From positions 18,344-82,343 of the forward strand of contig NZ_BAED01000072.1 in assembly GCF_000241345.1 (NCBI RefSeq): a stretch of DNA of 64,000 bases. The letters run 5' to 3'. Source of the DNA: Gordonia amarae NBRC 15530. GTDB lineage: Bacteria; Actinomycetota; Actinomycetes; Mycobacteriales; Mycobacteriaceae. Shown here piece by piece: positions 44,365 to 54,224 of this stretch. The translations under genes were made by a program, and so were the position numbers. The notes below the pieces were generated by a model, which ran no database searches, had not been told where the DNA came from, and worked only from the letters and a program-made list of their open reading frames with translations. Positions within the stretch are counted from its first letter, which is position 1; each line of letters opens with the position of its first letter.

Positions 44365-44982
44365 GTGCGGACCCATGGCTGGGGCGGCAATCCGCCGCGC
44401 GACGACGACGAGGCGACGGCCCGGATCCTCGCCGCGACTCGCAAACAGATCGACGACCACGACGGCTCGGTCAAGCTGTCCGACGTCGCCCGGGCGCTCG
44501 GGGTGACCCGGCAGACGGTCTACCGCTACTTCTCGGGCACCGAGGAATTGCTGCAGGCCACCGCGGTGGGCGCGGTGGACGAACTGCTCGATCGCGTCGC
44601 GGCCAGGCTCAACGGCATCACCGCTCCCGACGCCGTCCTCGTCGAGGGTGTGGCCGTCGTTCTCGACGAATTGTCCCGGGACCGCTACGTGGGCCTGATG
44701 GTGCGCAGCGACCACCTCAGCCTCGGTGTGCTCGGCGGTATCACCGGCGAACTGGGCCGCACCTTCATCCGCTCGATGCTCAGCCGGCTCGACATCGACT
44801 GGGCGGCCCACGGCTACACCACAGCCGATTTCGACGACGTCGCCGAGATCGCCCTCCGCACGCTGCAGTCACTCATCCTCGACGACGCCCGGGCCGCACG
44901 GTCGGACGACGAGCTGCGCCACTTCCTCGACCGCTGGCTCGGCAGCGCCGTCCGCGCCATCCCCAAACCGGCCACGAGCTGA
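44365..44982 (+). CDS. TetR-family transcriptional regulator
   Basis: A 205-residue repressor. The helix-turn-helix is VKLSDVARALGVTRQTVYRYFSGTEELLQATAVGAV, followed by an all-helical ligand domain of unknown specificity. The GTG at 44365 gives a 37-residue arm before the HTH. It is divergent from the P450 gene at 42857 and probably controls it. It is not KstR or KstR2: the recognition-helix sequence differs. Confidence 0.9.
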   Translation: MRTHGWGGNPPRDDDEATARILAATRKQIDDHDGSVKLSDVARALGVTRQTVYRYFSGTEELLQATAVGAVDELLDRVAARLNGITAPDAVLVEGVAVVLDELSRDRYVGLMVRSDHLSLGVLGGITGELGRTFIRSMLSRLDIDWAAHGYTTADFDDVAEIALRTLQSLILDDARAARSDDELRHFLDRWLGSAVRAIPKPATS

Positions 44983-45013
44983 CGCCAGACCTCGACGCGT
45001 CAGCGGGAGCCGC

Positions 45014-45047
45014 GGCTCACCGGACCCTTCGAGACGCCTCGCCTGGC
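45014..45047. repeat. Family A repeat, isolated left end
   Basis: TCACCGGACCCTTCGAGACG + CCTCGCC is the same left terminus found at 1465-1490, but without the internal TTGATCCC units or right end. It shows that the element's end can exist alone. Confidence 0.65.
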
Positions 45048-45059
45048 GGCCCGGGAACC

Positions 45060-45533
45060 CTACTCGCAGATGACCACCGGAATGGTCCGCTCGGTCCACG
45101 AGTCATAGGTGGCGAAATCCGCGTACATCCCCACCAGCCGCGGCCACAGTTCCGCCCGCTCCGCATCGGACGCGGTCCGCGCCACCAGGTCGAGTCGTTC
45201 CCGCCCCACCTCGACGACCACCTTCGGATCGGCGGTCAGGTTCAGATACCACGCAGGGTTCTTCGGCAGCCCGCCCTGCGAGGCGACGAACACGAACCGG
45301 CCGCCCTCCCGCAGATAGAGCAGCGGAACGGTGCGGGGCTCGCCACTGCGCCGCCCGGTGGTGGTCAGCAGACACACCGCCACCGGTTTGCTCAGCCCCG
45401 CACCGATCCGCCAGGTTTTGCCCAGGCGCCCGGCGCTGATCCGGTACAGCCGGGTGTTCAACCGCGAACCCACCTTGATGAGAGTGCTGACTATCGGCGA
45501 ATCAAGCTGTGCGGGGCGCTCTTTGGGCGACAT
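45060..45533 (-). CDS. F420-dependent nitroreductase-family protein (Ddn-like)
   Basis: A 157-residue deazaflavin (F420H2)-dependent oxidoreductase of the DDN split-barrel family. The signature is VCLLTTTGRRSGEPRTVPLLYLREGGRFVFVASQGGLPKNPAWYLNLTADPKVVVEV, with the F420-binding TTGRRSG and KNPAWYLNL. The ATG is one base from the fadA5 stop, so it is co-transcribed. M. tuberculosis ddn (Rv3547) is likewise beside fadA5. The natural substrate is unproven; quinones are possible. Confidence 0.9.
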   Translation of the reverse strand: MSPKERPAQLDSPIVSTLIKVGSRLNTRLYRISAGRLGKTWRIGAGLSKPVAVCLLTTTGRRSGEPRTVPLLYLREGGRFVFVASQGGLPKNPAWYLNLTADPKVVVEVGRERLDLVARTASDAERAELWPRLVGMYADFATYDSWTERTIPVVICE

Positions 45534-45534
45534 G

Positions 45535-46698
45535 TCAGATCCGCTCAATGATGGTGGCGGTGGCCATCGCGCCACCGGCGCACATGGTGATCAGCGCGGT
45601 CTGCTTGCCGGTGCGTTCGAGCTCGTGCAGCGCGGTGGTGATCAGCCGCGAGCCGGTGCTGCCCACCGGATGCCCGAGGGCGATCGCACCGCCGTTGACG
45701 TTCACCTTGTCCATGTCGGCGCCGTGCACCTGCGCCCAGCTCAGCACCACCGACGCGAATGCCTCGTTGATCTCGACGAGATCGATGTCCGACATCGACA
45801 TCCCGCTGCGCGCCAGCACCCGCTCGGTGGCCTGCACCGGACCGTCGAGGTGGTAGTGCGGTTCGGCGCCGACGAGCGCCTGCGTGACAATCCGCGCGCG
45901 TGGACGCAAACCCAGCTCCCGCGCCTTCGCCTCGTCCATGAGCAGCACCGCGGCCGCGCCGTCGGAGATCTGCGACGACGTGCCGGCTGTGTGGATACCG
46001 CCCTCGATGACCGGCTTGAGCGCGGCCAGCGACTCCGGTGTGGTCTCGCGGAGTCCCTGGTCGCGGGTGACGTCGAGGGTGGCGCCGGTGAAGGTGCCGT
46101 CCTTGAGCCGTTCGGGTGCCTTGATCGCGAGCACTTCACGGTCGTAACGTCCCTCGTCCCAGGCCCGCTTGGCGTTGGCCTGGCTGCGGACGCCGAGTTC
46201 CTCGATGTCGGCGCGGGTCAGGCCGCGCCGCCTCGCGATCCGCTCGGCAGCCTCGAACTGGTTCGGCAGGTCCACATTCCATGACTGCGCGTGGTACGGA
46301 CCGGCGTCGACGCCGAGGTTGGCCCCGAGCGGCACCTGCGTCATCGTTTCGACGCCGCAGGCCAGCCCGACGTCGATGGTGTCGGTGGCGATGAGCCCGG
46401 CGATCAGGTGGTTGGCCTGCTGCGCCGATCCGCACTGGCAGTCGATGGTGGTGGCGCCGGTGGCCTCGGGCAGCCCGGCCGACAGCCACGCCTTGCGGGT
46501 GACGTTGCCCGACTGGGCGCCGGCCTGGGTGACGCAGCCGCCGATGGCCTGTTCGACGAGTCCGGCGTCGATTCCGGCCTTCTCGATCAGTCCGCGCGCG
46601 GTGATGCCGAGCAGTTCTTCGGCGTGCAGGCCGGAAAGCCATCCGGCTCTTTTCCCGATAGGTGTCCGTGCGGCCTCTACGATCACCGGTACGCCCAT
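45535..46698 (-). CDS. fadA5: Acetyl-CoA acetyltransferase FadA5 (steroid side-chain thiolase)
   Basis: Thiolase of 387 residues that cleaves the beta-keto acyl-CoA formed from the cholesterol side chain. The nucleophile is in IDCQCGSAQQANHLI near residue 93. EINEAFASVVLSW, GGAIALGHPVGSTG and the second cysteine in MCAGGAMATATII are present. The ATG at 46698 follows GGGAGG. It is divergent from cyp125 across a 133-base region with two KstR boxes, exactly as in M. tuberculosis Rv3546/Rv3545c. Confidence 0.94.
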   Translation of the reverse strand: MGVPVIVEAARTPIGKRAGWLSGLHAEELLGITARGLIEKAGIDAGLVEQAIGGCVTQAGAQSGNVTRKAWLSAGLPEATGATTIDCQCGSAQQANHLIAGLIATDTIDVGLACGVETMTQVPLGANLGVDAGPYHAQSWNVDLPNQFEAAERIARRRGLTRADIEELGVRSQANAKRAWDEGRYDREVLAIKAPERLKDGTFTGATLDVTRDQGLRETTPESLAALKPVIEGGIHTAGTSSQISDGAAAVLLMDEAKARELGLRPRARIVTQALVGAEPHYHLDGPVQATERVLARSGMSMSDIDLVEINEAFASVVLSWAQVHGADMDKVNVNGGAIALGHPVGSTGSRLITTALHELERTGKQTALITMCAGGAMATATIIERI

Positions 46699-46738
46699 GG
46701 TGTTGCCTCCCTCACAGATTGCGGTACGCTGTCCAAAG

Positions 46739-46808
46739 TAGAACACGTTCTCATTTCGGCCCATCATACGCTGAGAGTCGTGCTCTAACGAAAGCTGAAC
46801 AAGTTCTA
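46739..46808. promoter_or_regulatory. Two KstR boxes between fadA5 and cyp125
   Basis: TAGAACACGTTCTC (46739-46752) is nearer fadA5, and CTGAACAAGTTCTA (46795-46808) is nearer cyp125. Both contain AACnnGTT. One box per divergent promoter is the simplest reading. Confidence 0.85.
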
Positions 46809-46831
46809 ATTCCACGGAGAGGTGGTGCGAG

Positions 46832-48130
46832 GTGATCCAAGCGGAGAGTGTTCCCGCCCCCGCAGGCGACGCCGACGACACGGCGGTCAAGCCGGATTTC
46901 ATGCAACAGGAGGGCTGGGACTTCACCAGCCCGGAGCTGCTGGAGCAGGGCATGCCCGTCGCCGAGTTCGCCCAGCTGCGCAAAACCGCCCCCGTGTGGT
47001 GGAACGCCCAGGCTCCCGGTAAGGGTGGCGGTTTCCGCGACGGCGGCTACTGGGTGATCTCCAAGCATCAGCACATCCGGGAGATCTCCAAGAACAACGA
47101 CGACTGGGCCGTCAACACCAACGGCGTCATCATGCGTTTCGACGACGCCATCGAACCGGACCAGATGGAAGTCACCAAGGCGCTGCTGATCAACCACGAT
47201 CCGCCGGAGCACACCCGGCTGCGCCGGCTGGTCTCCAAGGCTTTCACCCCGCGTGCGGTGAAGTCGCTGGAAGCCAAGCTGGACGCCGCCGCACGCCGCA
47301 TCGTGTCCGAGGCGGCGGAGAAGGGCACCGGCGACTTCGTCGACGACATCGCCGTCGACCTGCCGCTGCTGGCGATCGCCGACCTGCTCGGCGTGCCGGA
47401 AGAGGACCGCCGCAAGCTGTTCCACTGGTCCAACGGCATGCTCAACACCGACGACCCGGAATTCGCCGACGTCGACCCGCAGATGGCGTCGGCCGAGATT
47501 CTCGGCTACGGCTACAACATGGCCGAGACCCGGCGCAAGACCCCCACCGACGACATCGTCAGCATCCTGGTCAACGCCGACATCGAGGGCCAGCACCTCG
47601 ACGAGGCCGAGTTCGGGTTCTTCTTCATCCTGCTGACCGTGGCCGGCAACGAGACCACCCGCAACGCGATCTCGCACGGCATGAACGCCTTCTTCAACAA
47701 CCCCGACCAGTGGGAGCTGTACAAGAAGGAACGTCCCGACACCACCGCCGACGAGATCGTCCGCTGGGGCACCCCGGTCAACAGCTTCCAGCGCACCGCC
47801 AAGCGTGACACGCAGGTCGGCGGCGTCGACATCAAGGAAGGCGAGCGCGTCGGAATGTTCTACGCGTCGGCCAACTTCGATGAGGAGGTGTTCGACGATC
47901 CGTTCTCGTTCAACATCCTTCGCGATCCCAACCCGCATGTCGGGTTCGGTGGCAACGGTTCTCACTTCTGCGTCGGCTCCAACCTGGCCCGCATGGAGAT
48001 CAACCTGATGTTCAACGCGATCGCCGACATCGTCCCCGACATCACCCGCCTCGAGGAGCCCAAGCGCCTGCGCCACGGCTGGATCAACGGGGTCAAGGAG
48101 ATGCGCGTCGACTACGGGACCCGCCCGTGA
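46832..48130 (+). CDS. cyp125: Steroid C26/C27 monooxygenase CYP125
   Basis: P450 of 432 residues that oxidises the terminal side-chain carbon of cholesterol or cholestenone. It is closest to mycobacterial CYP125: APVWWNAQAPGKGGGFRDGGYWVISK, DRRKLFHWSNGM, VAGNETTRNAISHGMNAFF, EIVRWGTPV and heme loop FGGNGSHFCVGSNLARMEI. The GTG start follows GGAGAGG and a KstR box. The stop overlaps the next GTG start, which couples it to the isomerase-like gene. Confidence 0.94.
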   Translation: MIQAESVPAPAGDADDTAVKPDFMQQEGWDFTSPELLEQGMPVAEFAQLRKTAPVWWNAQAPGKGGGFRDGGYWVISKHQHIREISKNNDDWAVNTNGVIMRFDDAIEPDQMEVTKALLINHDPPEHTRLRRLVSKAFTPRAVKSLEAKLDAAARRIVSEAAEKGTGDFVDDIAVDLPLLAIADLLGVPEEDRRKLFHWSNGMLNTDDPEFADVDPQMASAEILGYGYNMAETRRKTPTDDIVSILVNADIEGQHLDEAEFGFFFILLTVAGNETTRNAISHGMNAFFNNPDQWELYKKERPDTTADEIVRWGTPVNSFQRTAKRDTQVGGVDIKEGERVGMFYASANFDEEVFDDPFSFNILRDPNPHVGFGGNGSHFCVGSNLARMEINLMFNAIADIVPDITRLEEPKRLRHGWINGVKEMRVDYGTRP

Positions 48131-48579
48131 CGGCCGCCGCCGACACCCCGGCCTACCTCGGCATCGATCGCGAGAACCATCCCGCGGTCGTCGCCGGGCG
48201 GCGCTCGCGTGAGCTGGTCGCCGCCCGCGACAAGGACGCCTGGGTCGCCAATTTCGCCGCCGACGGTTCGGTGGAGGACCCGGTCGGCCCGTCGATGTTC
48301 GATCCCGACGGTGTCGGCTTCCGTGGCCACGAGGCCATCGCCGAGTTCTGGGACAAGTCGATCGCCACCACTGAGAGCATCGACTTCCGGTTCGACGAGG
48401 AGATCATCTGCGGCAACGAGGTGGCTTACATCGGCACCATCGTCACCCATATCGCGGGCCACATCACCGAGTCTCGTGGCGTCTTCACCTACCGCGCGGC
48501 CCCCGACGGCAAACTCGCCGCCATTCGCGCCTTCTGGGAAGTCGAAAAAACAATGAACTCCTTTCGCAAGGCCGACTGA
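48127..48579 (+). CDS. Ketosteroid-isomerase-like (NTF2-fold) protein
   Basis: A 150-residue NTF2-fold protein: RSRELVAARDKDAWVANFAADGSVEDPVGPSMFDPDGVGFRGHEAIAEFWDKSI is the usual SnoaL/KSI-like first half. The catalytic Tyr/Asp of true delta5-3-ketosteroid isomerases cannot be placed with certainty. The GTG overlaps the cyp125 stop (GTGA), so it is made with CYP125 under KstR control. Isomerase or steroid-binding function is an inference from fold and coupling. Confidence 0.82.
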   Translation: MTAAADTPAYLGIDRENHPAVVAGRRSRELVAARDKDAWVANFAADGSVEDPVGPSMFDPDGVGFRGHEAIAEFWDKSIATTESIDFRFDEEIICGNEVAYIGTIVTHIAGHITESRGVFTYRAAPDGKLAAIRAFWEVEKTMNSFRKAD

Positions 48580-48623
48580 CCGACCGACCGAGCCTCGCAT
48601 CCACCTCCGGCCCCCGCCCGGGG

Positions 48624-48848
48624 CACCTGCCGGTTGAGGTACGGCTCTCCGCTTGGGCGGGAGACGGTTCACCTGCCGGTTGAGGTGCGGTTCTTCGCTT
48701 GGGCGGGAGACGGTTCACCTGCCGGTTGAGGTGCGGTTCTTCGCTTGGGCGGGTGACGGTTCACCTGCCGGTTGAGGTGCGAGGTCGTCCAGCGACCGAG
48801 CCTCGAAACCCGGTGAGACGACAATGTCCTCTCACCGGGTTTCTCGCT
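48624..48848. repeat. Family B arms in a 46-bp tandem array
   Basis: Units beginning CACCTGCCGGTTGAGGT start at 48624, 48670, 48716 and 48762 (period 46), interspersed with TTCGCTTGGGCGGG. The last unit continues into GAGCCTCGAAACCCGGTGAG and the inverted CTCACCGGGTTT core. With the family A unit that follows, it fills most of the 440-base gap before the acyl-CoA ligase gene. Confidence 0.85.
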
Positions 48849-48861
48849 TGGTGTCACCTTC

Positions 48862-48914
48862 TTGATCCCTGAGGCCGAAGCGACGAAGGAACGAGGGTCT
48901 CGAAGGGTCCGGCG
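48862..48914. repeat. Family A repeat, single unit
   Basis: TTGATCCCTGAGGCCGAAGC through TCTCGAAGGGTCCGG, adjacent to a family B array. The remaining ~105 bases up to the ligase start show no recognisable feature beyond a short TGAGGAA before the ATG. Confidence 0.8.
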
Positions 48915-49020
48915 ATGTACTCACACGACCCGACCACCTCGATCCCACCCCCGAGCAGCGGGCGATCAACGACTACTGTCACCCTTTCGGTAAGCCACAC
49001 CTTTCTGTCAGACTGAGGAA

Positions 49021-50610
49021 ATGGCAACCCGCTCCGCAGTCGACCGGATCGCGACCGGCCCCGCCGCCGCACCCCGCCTCGGCGTCATCGGCATCGACGA
49101 CATCACCGGCCTCTGGGACCTCGTCGAACAGTCCGCCCGGCTCCGCCCCGGCACGGTGATCCTCGCCGACGACCACGGCCGCAGCCTCACCGCCGCCCAG
49201 TTCCGCGATGCCGCCGAACACGTCGCGGCCGGCCTGCACGAGAGCGGCGTCGCCGCAGGCGACGTGGTGAGCTGGCAACTCCCGACGATCCTCGAATCGG
49301 CCGTCCTCATGGCCGCCTGCGCTCGCCTCGGCGCGGTCCAGAACCCGATCATCGCCCTGCTGCGCGAGCGTGAGGTGGCGTTCATGACCGAGCAGGTCGG
49401 CACCCGACTGCTGATCGTCCCGGACACCTGGAAGGACTACCGGCACAACGACATCGCCGACGCCTTCCTCGCCCGTCACACAGACCGGCAGGCACTGGTC
49501 ATCGACCTCGGCGACATAGCGGCCGGACTACGACTGCCGACAGGCGATCGGACCGAAATTCCTCCGCTGCCACAGGATTCGGAGAATGAGGTCCGCTGGA
49601 TCTACTACACCTCCGGCACCACGGCCGCACCCAAAGGCGTCAAGCACACCGATCGCTCGGTCATCGCCTCCTCCAACGGCATCACCGACGGCCAGCGCAC
49701 CGACACCGCCTCGGTGCTGCCCATCCCGTGGCCGCTGGCCCACATCGGCGGCATCGCCATGCTCAGCGCCGCTCTCCGGACCGGTTGTCGGCTCGTGCTT
49801 TTCGACACCTGGGACCCGTCGGTCACCCCGTACCGGATGGCCGCGCACGGCGGCACCAACCTCGGTTCGGCGATGCCGTTCTTCCACGCCTACATCGCCG
49901 CCCAACGCGCGCACGGTGATTCACCGCTGTTCCCCGACCTGCGTGGCTTCATCGCCGGCGGCGCACCCACCCCTCAGGAGGTGCAACGCGAACTCCGCGA
50001 GGTATTCGGGGGCAACGGCGCGGTGGTCGACGCGTGGGGGATGACGGAGTTCCCCGTCGCCACCAGTCAGAGTTTCGACGACCCCGACGTCGGCCGGTCC
50101 GTCGGCCCGCCCATGCCCGGCGTGCAGGTCTGCGTCATCGACGGTGAGCTCAGACTCCAAGGCCCGCAGCTGTTCTCCGGCTACATCGATGAATCCCTCA
50201 ACGCGGGTGTCCTCGACGACGACGGCCGGCTGTGCACCGGAGACCTCGGCTGGGTCGACGACCTCGGTCACATCCATATCGACGGCCGTCGCAAAGACAT
50301 CATCATCCGCAACGCCGAGAACATCTCCGCCGGCGAGGTCGAGGAGGTCATCCTCACCCATCCGGCCGTCGCCGACGCCGCCGTCATCGGCCTGCCCGAC
50401 CCGCGAACCGGTGAACGAGCCTGCGCCATTGTCGTTCTCGCGCCGGGGGCGACCCTCGCCCTCGACGCTCTGAGTGCCCACTGCCAGGAGTCCGGCCTGG
50501 CCCGCTTCAAATGCCCCGAACAACTGGAGTTCACCGACACCCTCCCACGCCTGCCCATGGGCAAGGTCAACAAAACCGTTCTCCGAGGACAGTTCTCACC
50601 GACAGCGTGA
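49021..50610 (+). CDS. Class I adenylate-forming acyl-CoA ligase
   Basis: A 529-residue ligase. The ATP loop is IYYTSGTTAAPKGVK near residue 196. Also visible are DAWGMTEFPVA, GRLCTGDLGWVDDLGHIHIDGRRKDIIIRNAENISAGEVE and the lysine region LPMGKVNKTVLR. It resembles cyclohexanecarboxylate- and medium-chain-CoA ligases. The substrate is unknown, and a steroid-side-chain acid or C/D-ring acid fits the neighbourhood. No KstR or KstR2 box is evident just upstream. Confidence 0.85.
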   Translation: MATRSAVDRIATGPAAAPRLGVIGIDDITGLWDLVEQSARLRPGTVILADDHGRSLTAAQFRDAAEHVAAGLHESGVAAGDVVSWQLPTILESAVLMAACARLGAVQNPIIALLREREVAFMTEQVGTRLLIVPDTWKDYRHNDIADAFLARHTDRQALVIDLGDIAAGLRLPTGDRTEIPPLPQDSENEVRWIYYTSGTTAAPKGVKHTDRSVIASSNGITDGQRTDTASVLPIPWPLAHIGGIAMLSAALRTGCRLVLFDTWDPSVTPYRMAAHGGTNLGSAMPFFHAYIAAQRAHGDSPLFPDLRGFIAGGAPTPQEVQRELREVFGGNGAVVDAWGMTEFPVATSQSFDDPDVGRSVGPPMPGVQVCVIDGELRLQGPQLFSGYIDESLNAGVLDDDGRLCTGDLGWVDDLGHIHIDGRRKDIIIRNAENISAGEVEEVILTHPAVADAAVIGLPDPRTGERACAIVVLAPGATLALDALSAHCQESGLARFKCPEQLEFTDTLPRLPMGKVNKTVLRGQFSPTA

Positions 50611-50611
50611 T

Positions 50612-50730
50612 CTCACCGGGTTTCGAGGCTCGCAAGCTCGCACCTCAACCGTCGAGTGGTGTCGGTTGTCGTTCCCATCGCCGGTTGAGGTGCGACGAGC
50701 CGCCAGGCGAGGAGCCTCGAAGCCCCGTGA
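50612..50730. repeat. Family B element, inside-out arrangement
   Basis: The right half (CTCACCGGGTTTCGAGGCTC ... CTCGCACCTCAACC) comes first, then a left half (CGCCGGTTGAGGTGCGACG ... GAGCCTCGAAGCCCCGTGAG). The two halves are in opposite order to other copies, which suggests recombination between elements. Confidence 0.78.
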
Positions 50731-50737
50731 GACAAGA

Positions 50738-50914
50738 ATGTCCGCCCCCACAACCGAAATCGTGGGGGCGGACAAACAGTGTGATCAATGCGTAGGCTTG
50801 TCCGCGCCCACTGTGACACCGACATCGCGGGCGCGGACAAACGGTGTTTTCAGTGCGTAGGCTTGTCCGCGCCCACTGTGACACCGACATCGTGGGCGCG
50901 GACAAACAGTGTGA

Positions 50915-50942
<28 letters not shown>
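50738..50942. repeat. Family C palindromic repeats, 65-bp period
   Basis: Hairpins with stems TGTCCGCCCCCAC/complement (50740-50752, 50762-50774), TTGTCCGCGCCC/complement (50798-50809, 50829-50840) and TTGTCCGCGCCCAC/complement (50863-50876, 50892-50905), then an unpaired arm at 50928-50942. The intervening CAGTGTGATCAATGCGTAGG is also conserved. The array ends inside the 3' end of ltp3 and would serve as a terminator for both convergent genes. Confidence 0.88.
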
Positions 50943-52089
<1,147 letters not shown>

Positions 52090-52090
<1 letters not shown>

Positions 52091-53124
52091 CAGTTGTTCT
52101 CCCCAGCGAGTGTGACCACCATGTTCTGTTGCAGCAGCGGCCCGCTCGAAGCGTGCGCCACCGCGGTACCGGCGTTGCCGGAAAGGATTTCGTGCGCGGC
52201 GTAACCGATCCGCTGCAGACCCGCCGAGAACAGCGCGTTCCCGGCCAGCGAGCCGCCCGACGGATTGATCCGCACCGAGTCGGGTAGCCGCAGAGCGTTC
52301 TTCACGATCAGTTCCTGGTGGGTGAACGAGGCGTTGATCTCGGCCACGTCCACGGCGCGGGAGGCGTCGCCGAACGCGGTGTCGCCTGCCAGCGCCGTCG
52401 ACGGCGAGACGGTCAGGTCGCGCGCCCCGAAGTTGGGGGAGTCGATGCGGTGGTCCCAGCCGGTGATGAACGCCGGGTTGGCCACCAGTTCGCGGGCCCG
52501 CCGTTCACTGGCGAGGATCACCGCGCCGGCGGCGTCCGCGTATGGCGCGATGTCGTGGGCGCGCAGCGGATCGGCCACATAGTCGGCGGCGAGCAGTTCC
52601 TCGGTGTCACCGCCGAAGGTGCGGGCGGCGACGGCGGCCATGTCGGCCTCGGTCCAGGCACCGGAGTCAATACCGGCGCGCGCCTGCAGCGCACCGAGCG
52701 ACCGGGCGTCCGGCCACAGCGGCGCCACCGTGTACGGGTCGGTCTGCAGGGTCAGGGTGCGGTCGCTATTCCCGGCCGACGCCTTGCCGAAGCCGTAGGC
52801 CAGCGCCAGGTCCACCTCGCCGGTGGCGATCTTGACCCACGCCTCGTACAGCGCCCAGGCTGCATCCATCTCGACATGCGATTCGTTGATCGGGGGCATC
52901 GCGCCGATTGAGTCGACCGCCGAGATGAACGAGAAGGCGCGGCCGGCAAGATAATCCGACGATCCGCTGCACCAGAATTCGATGTCGGTGCGGGTGATGC
53001 CGAGCTGCGCGTACAGCTTGTCGAAGCAGGGGCGCAGCATCTCGACACCGTTGGTGGTGCCGTGGGTGGCGGCGACGTTCGGGCTGTGTGCGAACCCGAC
53101 GACCGCGATACGGGGAAATGCCAT
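52090..53124 (-). CDS. ltp4: Thiolase-fold lipid-transfer protein Ltp4-like (Rv3522-like)
   Basis: A 344-residue thiolase-like protein. IAVVGFAHSPNVAATHGTTNGVEMLRPCFDKL leads into DIEFWCSGSSDYLAGRAFSF, and the C-terminal part has VDVAEINASFTHQELIVKNAL and INPSGGSLAGNALFSAGLQRI. It pairs with Ltp3 and a double DUF35 protein in the same order as Rv3523-Rv3522-Rv3521. The ATG at 53124 is chosen because the fold starts there. The stop overlaps the ltp3 start. Confidence 0.88.
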
Positions 53125-53138
53125 GAGGGAAAGGCTCC

Positions 53139-54167
53139 TTAGACGTGGTCGCGGTACGACTCGTAGTCGGCGTCGGGTTCGCCGGTGGGCTTGAAGTGGC
53201 TGATGCTGCCCATCGACAGTTCGCGCTGATCCTCGGGCACCCAGGCGGCGCGCACCCGCATACCCATGCGGACCTCGTCGGCGGGGCAGTCGAGGATCAG
53301 GTGCAGCACCGGGATGTCGGTGCCGTCGATCAGCACGTACGCGGCCACGTATGGCGGCTTGATGCGCTGACCGGTGAACGGCACGTTGACGATGCAGAAC
53401 GTGGTGACGATGCCGGTGTCGGGCAACTCCACCTTTTCGACGGCGGGTGCGCCGTCGGCGGGGCTCTCGCCGCGCGGCGGGAAGTAGATACGGCCGGCGT
53501 CCACGCCGGAGCCGATCCGCGACCCGATGAGTTTGCCCTCTTTGAGTGCGCGCAGGTAGTCCGATTCCCACGCGGTGGCCGAATGCTGGATCTCCGCGGC
53601 GATCGGGGTGGCGATGATGACCTGCGGGTCGTCGGACAGCTCGTTCGTGTTGGGCGCGACGGGGCTCGCGGAGTCGCCGGGCTCGAAGTGGCTGATGTCA
53701 TCGATGCGGCCCGTCCGGGCGGCCCGGAACACCGCGTGCACCCGTGCGCCGGTGCTGATCTCACCGGGAGCGCATGCGACGGCGTGCAGCAGGGCGGTGT
53801 CGGCGCCGTCGAGCTTGATGAGCGCCCACGCGAACGGATCGGAAAGCGGTTGTCCAGCTGTGGGTTCGGCCTGCCAACTCCAAGTGGTGACGGTGCCGAC
53901 CGGTGCCACCTCCACCAGGTCGGTGCTCGGTGCCCCGGTGGCCGGGTCGAATTCGGTGGGCGGGACGAACACCCGGCCGTCGGCGGACCGGCTGCCGAGG
54001 ATGCGTCCGTCACGCAGGGCGAGGGCGAACTGGCCCAGGACCGGACCGAGTGATCGGGTGTAGTCGAACGAGTTGCGCAGTGGCGCGGAAAGAATCTCGG
54101 TTATGGGATCCGGGACTGGGGCCACCGGACTTTCCGTCACGGGGCCGGCCGGGGTGCTGATGCTCAC
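53139..54167 (-). CDS. Double DUF35 (OB-fold, Zn-ribbon-like) acyl-CoA-associated protein (Rv3521-like)
   Basis: A 342-residue protein made of two tandem DUF35 units (about 35-180 and 185-340). Each has an OB-fold and an ISHF(E/K)P motif near its end: RIDDISHFEPGD and MGSISHFKPTGE. Such proteins partner thiolase-like Ltp enzymes, as in the Ltp2-ChsH2 aldolase. The GTG at 54167 lies nine bases from a perfect KstR box and has no Shine-Dalgarno, so translation may be leaderless. It is the first gene of the DUF35-ltp4-ltp3 operon (14-base gap to ltp4). Confidence 0.87.
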   Translation of the reverse strand: MSISTPAGPVTESPVAPVPDPITEILSAPLRNSFDYTRSLGPVLGQFALALRDGRILGSRSADGRVFVPPTEFDPATGAPSTDLVEVAPVGTVTTWSWQAEPTAGQPLSDPFAWALIKLDGADTALLHAVACAPGEISTGARVHAVFRAARTGRIDDISHFEPGDSASPVAPNTNELSDDPQVIIATPIAAEIQHSATAWESDYLRALKEGKLIGSRIGSGVDAGRIYFPPRGESPADGAPAVEKVELPDTGIVTTFCIVNVPFTGQRIKPPYVAAYVLIDGTDIPVLHLILDCPADEVRMGMRVRAAWVPEDQRELSMGSISHFKPTGEPDADYESYRDHV

Positions 54168-54175
54168 CCTTCGAG

Positions 54176-54189
54176 TAGAACATGTTCTA
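54176..54189 (-). promoter_or_regulatory. Perfect palindromic KstR box for the DUF35-ltp4-ltp3 operon
   Basis: TAGAACATGTTCTA is a fully symmetric match to TnnAACnnGTTnnA, nine bases before the GTG start of the DUF35 gene. Confidence 0.88.
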
Positions 54190-54224
54190 GTTTCTGGCAC
54201 AAGGTCCACGAAAACCGGTGGTGC

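Noticed and set aside
48624..48848. 46-bp period repeats as a CRISPR or coding repeat
   Set aside because: Units are contiguous with no unique spacers and consist of family B arms. No credible reading frame uses them.
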